Positions 39,124 through 49,200 of a DNA stretch of 64,000 nt are shown here, in pieces; position 1 is the first letter of the stretch, and the number at the start of each line of letters is the position of its first letter. The notes below the pieces were generated by a model. That model saw only the letters and a list, made by a program, of their open reading frames with translations, was not told where the DNA came from and searched no databases. A program made the position numbers and the translations under genes. The DNA comes from JAJTFA01 sp051715425 (lineage in GTDB: Bacteria; Bacteroidota; Bacteroidia; UKL13-3). Location of the stretch: the NCBI GenBank assembly GCA_051715425.1, contig JBPXJS010000042.1, positions 1 through 64,000 on the forward strand, written 5' to 3'.

Positions 39124-40400
39124 GCGTTTTTTATTAGCTGGTCTTTATTAATAATGGCGATTACTTTGCCTGAAAGTGTTGTACCCCAAACCGGAGAATT
39201 TTTTGATTTAGACCGGTTTGTTTTTTCATTTAATTCCCAGGTACCTTTGGGATCGAATAATGTTAATTCTGCTTTACTTCCTTTGGTGAGGCTTATGTTT
39301 TCCTGTTTTAAAATTTTTCTGGGGTTTATAGATAGGGCACGCACAAGCATTTCCGTGGTTATGGATGCCGGCTTAAACATTTGAAGGAGGGAATATGCAG
39401 TTTGAAGTTGGGTCATGCCATGGGCGGCATATTCAAATTCCACCTCTTTATGTTCCGTATCTTCCGGCTGGTGGTCAGTGATGATGCAATCAATTGTTCC
39501 GTCTGCAATGCCATCCCAAAGTGCTTTTTGATCTGTTTTGCCGCGTAGGGGAGGAGATAGTTTATAATTGCTGTCAAAGGTACTGAGGGTGTCATCTGTA
39601 AATATCAGGTTAGCTACTGCAACATCTGCGGTTACCTGTAACCCCTGCTTTTTTGCTTTGCGGATTAAATCCACGCTTCCTTTAGAGGATATATGAGAAA
39701 AATGGAGGGCATTGCCTGTATAGCGGATCAACTCCAGATCCCGTGCAATAATAATCTCTTCAGCAATATTAGGTATACCCTTTAAACCAAGGCTTACACT
39801 TACCTGTCCTTCATGCATGGAGCCACCGGCAGCAATATGCGGGTCATTGGCATGACTCAGGAGTAGTCCGCCAAAATTAGCGGCATACTGCATGGCACGC
39901 ATCATTATCCCTGCATGTGCAATGGTTTTATTGCCATCGGAAAATGCAATGGCACCTGCCTGATGCATATCAAACAGTTCATTTAACTCTTCACCTGCTC
40001 TGTTTTTAGTAATGGCACCGTAGGGCAAAATATTCACCGGAAGAGCGTCTGATTTTCTAAGTACATACTCCATATCAGCCTTAGATTGCATGGCTGGTTC
40101 CGTATCAGGCAGGCAGGCTATGGTGGTAAACCCTCCCGCTGCTGCTGCTTTAGCGCCACTTTCAAGGGTCTCTTTATATTCAAGCCCTGGTTCCCGGAGA
40201 GAAGCCCGCATATCAAACCACCCGGGACTAATGAATTGTCCGTTTGCATCAAGTGATTTAATCCCGCTTTTGTTAAAGAATTTTTTTGTTGAAGGTTGTA
40301 TTTCTTCAATCATACCATTGCTGATAAGCAAATCACATTTTTTGCCGTTCAGTGCCGATTGCGGATCGCATACGGTGGCGTTGAGAATAAGAATTTTCAT
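39120..40400 (-). CDS. Dihydroorotase-like protein lacking metal ligands (probable pseudoenzyme)
   Basis: 426 aa, full length for the class with the amidohydrolase fold. The metal-binding HxH that should follow PGxxD is replaced: the segment reads GWFDMRASLREPG. The His pair expected in a VTPHHL-like site is also absent (VTADVAVANL). LSHAND, FSHISSKG and TDHQPE remain. Inactive DHOase-like chains (PyrC') are known partners of aspartate transcarbamoylase in other bacteria, and Bacteroidota carry such variants. It is probably non-catalytic or has another role. Gene order: BatA-like, this, 214-aa protein, Crp/Fnr. Confidence 0.85.
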   Translation of the reverse strand: MKILILNATVCDPQSALNGKKCDLLISNGMIEEIQPSTKKFFNKSGIKSLDANGQFISPGWFDMRASLREPGLEYKETLESGAKAAAAGGFTTIACLPDTEPAMQSKADMEYVLRKSDALPVNILPYGAITKNRAGEELNELFDMHQAGAIAFSDGNKTIAHAGIMMRAMQYAANFGGLLLSHANDPHIAAGGSMHEGQVSVSLGLKGIPNIAEEIIIARDLELIRYTGNALHFSHISSKGSVDLIRKAKKQGLQVTADVAVANLIFTDDTLSTFDSNYKLSPPLRGKTDQKALWDGIADGTIDCIITDHQPEDTEHKEVEFEYAAHGMTQLQTAYSLLQMFKPASITTEMLVRALSINPRKILKQENISLTKGSKAELTLFDPKGTWELNEKTNRSKSKNSPVWGTTLSGKVIAIINKDQLIKNA

Positions 40401-40442
40401 TTGTTTACATCAGGAGGTTGGTGGTTTACCCTTGTTCCCGTG

Positions 40443-42479
40443 TTATTTAAGTTTTAACAAAAGTATTTCAAACGCCACAAAAAGCAAAGCCAATATTATA
40501 CAAATGCGCCATAACGGGGTACCGGAAACCTCATTTTTTAGCTCAAACGCAAGCACATCGGTATCACGGGTTCTTACCCTGGCATTGCCAAAAGTTCCTG
40601 CAAGCAATGCGAGTTCTTCTGCCGGGTATGATTGCAGGGCCGATTCATTGCGGTTAAAGTTAAAGGCAACCATTGCCACCTGTTGTTTGTTGTTTTGCGA
40701 GGTAAGCTGATATACCCCGGCATCTTTCAGTTCGTCACCAACAAAAGCTTCTGTAGAGCCATTTTTGTTCACCATATCTGTAATAAGCTCAGATTTGTTA
40801 CCGGAAAAACGCAACAATTTTTCGCCTTCGATATCCTCCACTTCGGGTAGTTTTACCCATTTATTGCTTCCAATATGATAGGATAGCGGCAGTTGTTTGC
40901 CTGACCCAAGGCCCAGCTTAAAGAATACAGGCACAAACAGGGAGTGCATTGGAAAATTACTCCAGGTTTCCTTTAATGGAACAGACAGGAGGTAGATCTG
41001 TCCTTTTTTGTATGTTGATTGCCATAAAAAGCTATTGCCATCATTGAGGGTAATGATTTTTTTCCCCCGGGCTTGTCCGCTGGTGTTAAAACTATAGGAC
41101 TGGTGAATAACGGGTAGATCCATATTGCGGGGAATACTGCTGAATACAGCTTTAAACAGGTCGTCACGGTGATTGAGATCACTTACTTTAAGCTCCTGTT
41201 TGATCTGTCGGGAATAGGACAAGGTACCACATGTGTTTAAGAGGGTGTTTAAACCACCTAAATCAGTTTCTTTTTCAGATGGAATGATAACCACCTGACC
41301 ACCATTTTCTATGTATTTTTTGAGTTCATCATTAAAACCTGAGGAATGTGATTTGGTTTCATTAAGAATAATCAGGTCAAATGATTTAAAAGCAGCGTAG
41401 TTTATCTGATCCTGGCTGGTATTGGTTAACCTGAATGCAACATCGGTGGCAAAAAGGTGATTAAGGTATGAAGAGGGAGCGTAGCCGTTGATACAAAGAA
41501 CCTGGTTCGACTCAACAGGTTTAAGAGCAAAAAAATACTTGTCGTCAAACGTAACCGGGTGGTCTGTAATGCTTACTTCTCCTTTAAGCCAGCCGGCATC
41601 CGACACCACCACATTCATTTCTGCGGTGGCACTTTCACCAGGCCCGCAGGAGACCGTCACAAGGCCCTTTTGAACATCGTTTATTTTCAGAGAAATGGCA
41701 AGGTTTTCAATGGTTTCTTTCCCATGGTTTTTAATTCTTACTTTTAAGGTAGCATTTTCTTTTAGCCTAACAACGGGGCTGGTTAACCAAACAGAATCAA
41801 CAGAGAGGTTATTATATGCATTTGCCGCAAGAGGGATAAAATTAATAGCAAAGCTGCTGTCGGCTTTCAGTTCGGAAGTTTTGGTGGCACTTTTTTGGAA
41901 ATCGCTGATATAAAAAAGAAGTTTTCCCTGATTGGTTTGACCTATAGTACTTTTTTGCCGGGTAAATACTTCAGGTATTGATCTGGATAAGGATGTGATG
42001 CGGATTTCATCAATAGCCTGAGCGGCTTCCGACTTATTAATCAGCCGCATTTGTTTTCCTGTAAAATCATTGGTGAGGATATGAAAACGATCGGTATTTG
42101 AATAAGCCGATAATATAGCATGTGCTTTGTTTTTTGCCTCTTCGAGCAGTTGGCCATTTTTACCATCATTATTCATGGAAAAAGAATTATCAATGTATAT
42201 GCTCACCGTTTGCTGTTGTTTGATATCACTATCAGGTGCAGCAGGAATAAAAGGTTGGGCAAAGGCTAATACGATAAGAGAAACAGCCAATATCCGGCAT
42301 GCCAGAATCAGCCATTCTTTCAGTTTTCTTTTGGCCTTGCTTTCCTGCTGTATTTGTTGGAGGAATCTGATATCGCTGAAAATGATTTTTTTATACCTGC
42401 GAAAATGAAACAGGTGAATAATAATTGGAATACTGATGGCTGTTAACGCCCAAAGGAAATGAGGAAATAAAAAATGCAT
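40443..42479 (-). CDS. BatA N-terminal/vWA domain membrane protein
   Basis: 678 aa from the ATG at 42479, giving the usual BatA start FLFPHFLWALTAISIPIIIHLFHFRR; an ATG ten codons earlier is possible. A second membrane segment follows about 55-75, then a vWA-like domain (VSIYIDNSFSMNNDG carries DxSxS), a long periplasmic region with a glutamine-amidotransferase-like segment (KSFDLIILNETKSHSS, GGQVVIIPS), and a final membrane helix. BatA-type proteins were linked to aerotolerance in Bacteroides, but the function is open. It is the first gene of the operon with the DHOase-like protein. Confidence 0.87.
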   Translation of the reverse strand: MHFLFPHFLWALTAISIPIIIHLFHFRRYKKIIFSDIRFLQQIQQESKAKRKLKEWLILACRILAVSLIVLAFAQPFIPAAPDSDIKQQQTVSIYIDNSFSMNNDGKNGQLLEEAKNKAHAILSAYSNTDRFHILTNDFTGKQMRLINKSEAAQAIDEIRITSLSRSIPEVFTRQKSTIGQTNQGKLLFYISDFQKSATKTSELKADSSFAINFIPLAANAYNNLSVDSVWLTSPVVRLKENATLKVRIKNHGKETIENLAISLKINDVQKGLVTVSCGPGESATAEMNVVVSDAGWLKGEVSITDHPVTFDDKYFFALKPVESNQVLCINGYAPSSYLNHLFATDVAFRLTNTSQDQINYAAFKSFDLIILNETKSHSSGFNDELKKYIENGGQVVIIPSEKETDLGGLNTLLNTCGTLSYSRQIKQELKVSDLNHRDDLFKAVFSSIPRNMDLPVIHQSYSFNTSGQARGKKIITLNDGNSFLWQSTYKKGQIYLLSVPLKETWSNFPMHSLFVPVFFKLGLGSGKQLPLSYHIGSNKWVKLPEVEDIEGEKLLRFSGNKSELITDMVNKNGSTEAFVGDELKDAGVYQLTSQNNKQQVAMVAFNFNRNESALQSYPAEELALLAGTFGNARVRTRDTDVLAFELKNEVSGTPLWRICIILALLFVAFEILLLKLK

Positions 42480-43214
42480 GAGTGGCAATATAATTAAGAA
42501 ATAACGCATTTATGAAAACTATCATCTAATATTTTCAGAATAATTTTACCAGACCAGAAAAGCATGGTTGAAGTGCTTCCTTTTGGCTATAAAATCAGGA
42601 TTATTTTAATGCTTTTTTAAGCTGCTATACCTGTGTGATATAGTGAAATGCTTTTTTAAAGTAACCATTGCTTTGAGTATAGGGGCACTTAAGAAGAGCA
42701 TGATAATAAAAAGAGTTATATCATCATCTTAAAACAGTTAAGGGGTATTGGAACTATTTGCCGGAACATTTTTTTTGGTGATAACCAAGGCAGAATTTGC
42801 GGGAGTACAGGTATTGCAACTTAATATTAAATGGCTCTTACAAACATAAAAAGTTGTTGGAAGTTTTACTAAAAGATGCTACGTAAGTAAACCATTTTTA
42901 AGATTTGCGGAATACTAAGTTTAAGAAGGTTTAAATATTAAAGATGACTGTTCACGTTGTTAAAAAAGAACTCAAAATGCGGCAAGCTTCACCTATTTGA
43001 AAGGTGAGCAGCAGGTTTTGTTGAAGTATTCGTCTCAAAAAGTTAGACACGACTACTTTTTATATCCTGTTAAATGGCAATTTGTTTTAAATATTTACCA
43101 CTCGTACAAAAAACGATAATTTTTATGGCCAGATATTAAGAATAAGCAGATTGTTCAATATTATGCCAATAATTAACAATAGTAAACCAACAAAACTATA
43201 TTTAATAAAAGCTT
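42480..43214. other. 735-bp intergenic region upstream of the 2238-aa protein gene
   Basis: No gene, tRNA or strong terminator seen on either strand. AT-rich. Contains a 13-bp direct repeat AATGCTTTTTTAA at 42608-42620 and 42647-42659. It probably holds the promoters for both divergent genes plus a long leader for the surface protein, but I cannot place them; no exact TAnnTTTG lies close to 43215. Confidence 0.5.
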
Positions 43215-46200
43215 ATGATTACAACAATTACTCAACACATGCCAGATTTACAAATCAGGAATTACGCACAATGGCTAACAAAAACAGCACTTATTCTTAC
43301 GATATGGAGCGTTTGTATGATGAATGATTTATATGCTCAGAACATGGGCTATAGTTTTACTTCTTCTTCCGGAACATATACGCCTATTACCGGTGGCACC
43401 GTGCATTCTTCAGGTGGTGCTATGGATGATGCTACCTTCTCCATTACGCTTCCATTTACCTTTACATTTAATGGAACAGCGTATACACAAGTATATGTGA
43501 GTGAAAACGGATATTTAAGTTTTGGAGCAACCAACCCGGGCACCACTACCCGCTCGGCTCTTTCATCAACCAATACAGGCTTTGAGGTGGCCACCAGCTT
43601 TTCAGCTGACCTGCAGGGAATAAACGCCTCCTCTGAATTACGCAGTCAGGTGATAGGTACGGCTCCAAACCGCACTTTTGTTGCACAATGGACCAATCTG
43701 CAGTTTTATCTGGCCAGTGGACAATCGTTTAATTTTCAGATTCAACTGGATGAGGCCAACGGTGTATTGATCAATCAGGTTGTACGCAATGTATATGGTA
43801 CGGTAAGTAATGCAGGAGCGTCCTCTACTGCTATGGTAGGTTTAAGGGGGCTAAACAATACAATCTATCAAAACAGAACAACAACCACAGCCTGGGCATC
43901 TACAACGGCAGGATCTTCAAATGGGGCTGCTTGCACTATATCGAGTACGGTGTTCCCTGCATCAGGGCTTACGTATACGTGGGCTCCAATACCAATGAGT
44001 TATACTTCTTCTACAACTGTACAAAGCTCTACAGCACCCGTTATTCCTTCCAGCGTAAATCAGCAGATTATACAAGTACAGATAGTAGCAGGCGGAGGTA
44101 CTGCGAATCCGCTTACGCTTACCCAGTTGAGTTTAAATACCAATGGTTCTACTTCTGCCGCCAATATTGCGAATACCAAAGTATATTATACAGGCACTAC
44201 CAATACTTTTTCAACCACCACTCAGTATGGTTCTACTGTTACTTCACCAGCTGCAACTTACACCGTAACAGGTTCACAGGCGCTGGCACTGGGCACCAAT
44301 TATTTCTGGGTAACTTACGATATTGTAGCAAGCCCAACTTTAGGCAATGTGGTTGATGGAGAATGCACGCAAATAACTGTTTCCAGTTCAAATTATGCCC
44401 CAACCGTAACTGCTCCGGCAGGAACCAGAACGATCAGTTCACCACTTTCAGGAAACTATAATATTGGAGCATCCGGAAATTACCCTACATTGACAGCTGC
44501 TGTAACTTCCCTTAATTCAAGCGGTGTATCAGGGCCTGTTACCTTCACATTAACCGATGCCAATTATTCAACAGCTGAAACATTTCCTATTGTTATTAAT
44601 CAGTTTTCGGGTTCATCTGCTGTAAATACCTTAACCATTAAACCGGCATCAGGATTGGTAACTACTATTACAGGTTCGGCAACATCATTGATTACTTTAA
44701 ACGGGGCAGATAATATCATTATAGATGGTTCTGCTTACGGAAATAATAGCCGCGAGTTGAATTTGATCAACAACAATACAGGCACCTCTGCTGTTATTTT
44801 TGTTAGCAGTTTAGGTATCGGTCTGGGTTCAAGAAATGTAACCATACAAAATTGCAATATTCAGGGAGGATCTTCTACAGCAACCGGTGTGTTAGGGATT
44901 TTTGCCGGTGGTACTACTATATCAACCACCGGAACCGGTGCTGATAATGATAAACTTTCCATTATCAATAACAGTGTTAGCAAAGCATATTTTGGCATTT
45001 ATTGCCGTGGCGTTGCCAGCACAGGTATGAATGATACCTTGATCATTTCAAACAATTCTGTCGGATCTAATACAGCTTCTGCTGTTGTGCTTTATTCCGG
45101 TATTGATGTACAGAATGCAACACTTGCTACTATTAATAACAATACCATTTTTAATATGACCCAACCTAGTGGTATTTCTACGAGTTCTGTTGCTATCAAT
45201 TTAGGAGGAACATTAGTTACTGCCAACGTGCACAGCAATGTAATTAACGGAGTGCGCAACCCCAGTTCAGGAGGATGGGGTGCTTATGGTATTAATGTGC
45301 TGGGAACCATTACTACTATGAATATTTATAACAACGCGATATCTGATATCTCAACCATGAATTACAGTAGCACCAGCACGACCTTTAATGCATTTGGTAT
45401 AAGGATTACTGTTGCAGGAACCTACAGAATATATAATAACTCTATTCATTTATTTGGGCCAGTTCCAAATGTGGGAACCACTCCTCATTTAAGTGTTTGT
45501 ATGCTCTTTATTGCAGGTACCTCTGTAGATATGCGTAATAATATTTTTGTAAATTCTCAAACAGGGCTTGCTGGTGCAAAGAGTTTTGCAATTTACAGTA
45601 CGATTGCCAATACGGCATTTGCTACCACTTCTAATTACAATAACTACTTTGTAAGCGGTGCAAATGGAGTTTTAGGATATATAAGCTCTGCTAATCAGAC
45701 TACTCTTACTGCATGGAAAACCATTATGGGCGCACAACGAGATTCCGTTTCTCTGAATGTGGATCCGGCATTTAATTCCAATACCATTATCAGGCCAACG
45801 GCAGCTTCACCAATTTTAAATACGGGAACTCCGGTAGCAATGACAGCCACAGACCTCCTTGGCGTAACACGAAATGCAACCACACCTGCTATGGGTGCTT
45901 ATGAGCAAGGAGGAGAGTATATTCCTCCGGTAATTACCTTTACTCCATTAACCAATGTATTTGCCAGTTCAAACAGGTTGCTCAGTGCGTTTGCCAACAT
46001 ATCCGATACATCAGGATCGATAAACACAACTGCAGGTACCAGACCACGTTTGTATTTTAAGAAATCAACCAATGCCAACGCTTATGTTGGTAATACCAGT
46101 GCAGATAATGGCTGGAAATGGGTGGAAGCAACCAATACCACTTCCCCATTTGATTTTAATATGAACTTTGCGTTGCTTACAGGTGGTTCTGTTACACCTG

Positions 46201-49200
46201 GTGATCAAATTCAATATTTTGTATTAGCGCAGGATATGTCAGCAACGCCTAATGTAACAGTGGTGAATAATAATTTTATCCGCACCGTACCTTCATCTGT
46301 TGCACTTACCGCCAGCAGTTTTCCTATATATGGTTACAATACATTTAATATTGTACAACTGCTCAGCGGAAACATAAATGTTGGTGCCGGACAAACATAC
46401 ACCTCATTAACTAATGCCGGAGGGTTGTTTGAGATGATTAATAACAATGCTGTTTCAGGTAATATCAATGTGTTTGTAAAATCAGATTTGGCAGAAACCG
46501 GAGCTGTGGCATTGAACCAAACCATTGAAAGTGGTGCAGGAAATTACAGCATCACCATTCAACCAGATTCCAGTCAAACACGCACCATTTCTGGATCATT
46601 TGCAGGAGGTTTAGTTCGTTTAAATGGAGCCGATAGAATTATTTTTGATGGACGCTATTTGGGTTCAGGTAATTTCCTTACGTTTCAGAACTTACAATCA
46701 TCAGGGACTACCGCATGTATTCATATAGGCAGTTTAGGGAATAACCTTGGTGCGGTATCCAATACCGTGCGCAATTGTAATTTTGTGATGCCAAGAACAG
46801 GTGTCATATCAGTTGGGGTATCTTCAAGTGGAAGTACAGTAAGCGCATTTGGATCCGATAATGATTCCTTATCACTGCTCAATAATTATGTTAGATCGGC
46901 ATCAATCGGTTTCCAGGTTTTTGGTAATATAGGTTTTAACCACGATGCGGTAACTATTACTGGAAATGTTTTAGATACAATGTCTCGATATGGTATTTCA
47001 GTGGGATCTATCCGGTCATTTACTATTGCTTCCAATACTGTAAATAATATATTCGGCACAACCGGTATCACTTTATACGGTATCGTGGGGGCTGATGTAA
47101 CAAACGGAACTGTTTCTCAAAATACCATAACAAATGTGCAATCATTGAATCAAAATGCATGGGGTATTTATTTAGGAAGCAATGACTCTTCGATTGCTAT
47201 TAGCCGTAATAATATCAGCCGTATTTTACATTCAGGTACAAGTGGATGGGGTGGGAAAGGTATTGGTGTAAATACCGGATTGGCGAATAGCAATATTGAA
47301 CTCAGTAACAATTTTATCAATAACATTTCGGGTGATGGACTCAACACCATTGGATCAAATGCTATTGTGGGTATTCTCATTGCTGGCAATACAGGTGGGG
47401 TAAGAGTAAATCATAATACAGTGTATTTATACGGAAGCATTAGCCGGGTAGCTGCCACTAATGATGTGAGTGCAGCATTTGCGGTTTCTTCATCAACTAC
47501 CTCTAACCTGGATGTAAGAAATAATATTTTCAGAAATGCGATTGTAAATACTACCGGGGTTCAAAAATCATATGCTATATACCATGCCGGTACCAATATC
47601 AGCCAGTTTTCTAACCTGGCCTATAATAATTATTTAGCTGAGGGGCCAGAAGCAGTGATGGGTTATTTAAATGCTGCAGATATTGCCAATATGGGTGCCT
47701 GGAAAACAGCAACGGTATCTGATAGCCTTTCCCAAAACCGGGTAGTTAATTTTATCGATTCATCAGATCTTCATTTAGCAGGTCCTTCAAATGGCGATTT
47801 ATACCTGAGGGCACCACGTATTGCTTCAATCAACGTTGATTATGACAATACCATTCGTGCTGCAGTTACTTATATGGGAGCTGATGCAGGCTCAACTTCC
47901 CTGGCAATGGTTGTAGATGCCGGTACAGATAAAACTACTTGTAACGGAAGTGGTGTAGGAATCGGTTCTCCTTCTATTGTTACTTCAGGCGGTATTTCTC
48001 CTTACACCTATTCATGGAACCCAACTGCAAGTGCGGTTTCAAATCCAACAGTTTCTCCGGTTACCAATACTACTTATGTAGTAACAGTTACAGATACATT
48101 CGGCTTCTCCGGAACCGATACGGTTAATGTAACTGTAAATAATCTCGTTGCCGGTAATAGTGCAACAGCTGATCAAACCATTTGTACATCTTCAACACCT
48201 GCCGCCTTAACAGGTAGCACCCCAACAGGCGGTAACGGAAGTTCATATACTTATGCCTGGTTAAGCTCCACTACCAGTGCAAGTGCAGGATTTGCTGCAG
48301 CCAGCGGTACCAACAATACACAGAACTATACTCCGGGAGCATTAACACAAAACACCTGGTATAAACGCAGGGTAAGCTCTGGTGTTTGTAATGCAGATAC
48401 ATCAGCGGCAGTTGCCATTACGGTAAATGCAGCCGGCACCTGGATAGGATCTACCAGCACCGCATGGAACAATACAGCCAACTGGAGTTGTCCATTGGTA
48501 CCAACGAATACTACCAACGTAACCATCAACAGCGGAGCACCTAATATGCCTGTAATTGTAGATGCACAACAATGTAATAACCTGACCATAAATACCGGTG
48601 CAACCTTAACCTTAAACAATACAGCATCACGTTTAGGTATTTTTGGTACCATCAGCAACAGTGGTACATTTACCAATACCAGCGGAACCATTGCCCTCTC
48701 AGGCAGCTCAGCGCAAACACTTCCTGCAGGTACATACAATAAATTGCAGGTAAACAACAGCGCAGGTGTAAATACAGGTGGAGCAGTGGTACTCAACGAT
48801 TCGTTGATATTAACCTCTGGAGTAATTACCCTTGGCAGCAATAACCTTACGATGGGTAATGCCTCTTACAGCAGTACAGGCAGCGCCAGCAGTTATGTGC
48901 GTACCAACAGCACGGGCAGGGTATTGGTAAATAATGTAGGCACAGCAGGTAAAACCGGATCAGTAATTATACCTGTTGGAAATACAACATACAATGGGGT
49001 AGTTTTAACCAATACAGGCACAGCCGATACCTATACGGTTTGGGTAATTGATAGTGTAACCAACACCTATACCGGCTCAACACCAACAGGAGCCAAAGTA
49101 ACCAGCAATGCAGTAAACCGCACCTGGATTATTAATGAATCGGTAGCAGGTGGAAGCAATGCAACGGTAAGTCTGGTATGGAGCACAGGCGATGAGTTGG

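Noticed and set aside
40090..40710. 206-codon open frame on the plus strand opposite the BatA-like and dihydroorotase-like genes
   Set aside because: Spans the junction of two well-supported minus-strand genes; composition is low-complexity Ser/Ala/Leu with no domain.
42480..43214. Insertion sequence remnant in the long intergenic gap
   Set aside because: No terminal inverted repeats, target-site duplication or transposase fragment could be found by eye.
48326..48841. 171-codon open frame antisense to the 2238-aa gene
   Set aside because: Arises from repetitive Thr/Asn/Ser codons of the surface protein; product is Val/Pro/Leu-rich and resembles no protein.
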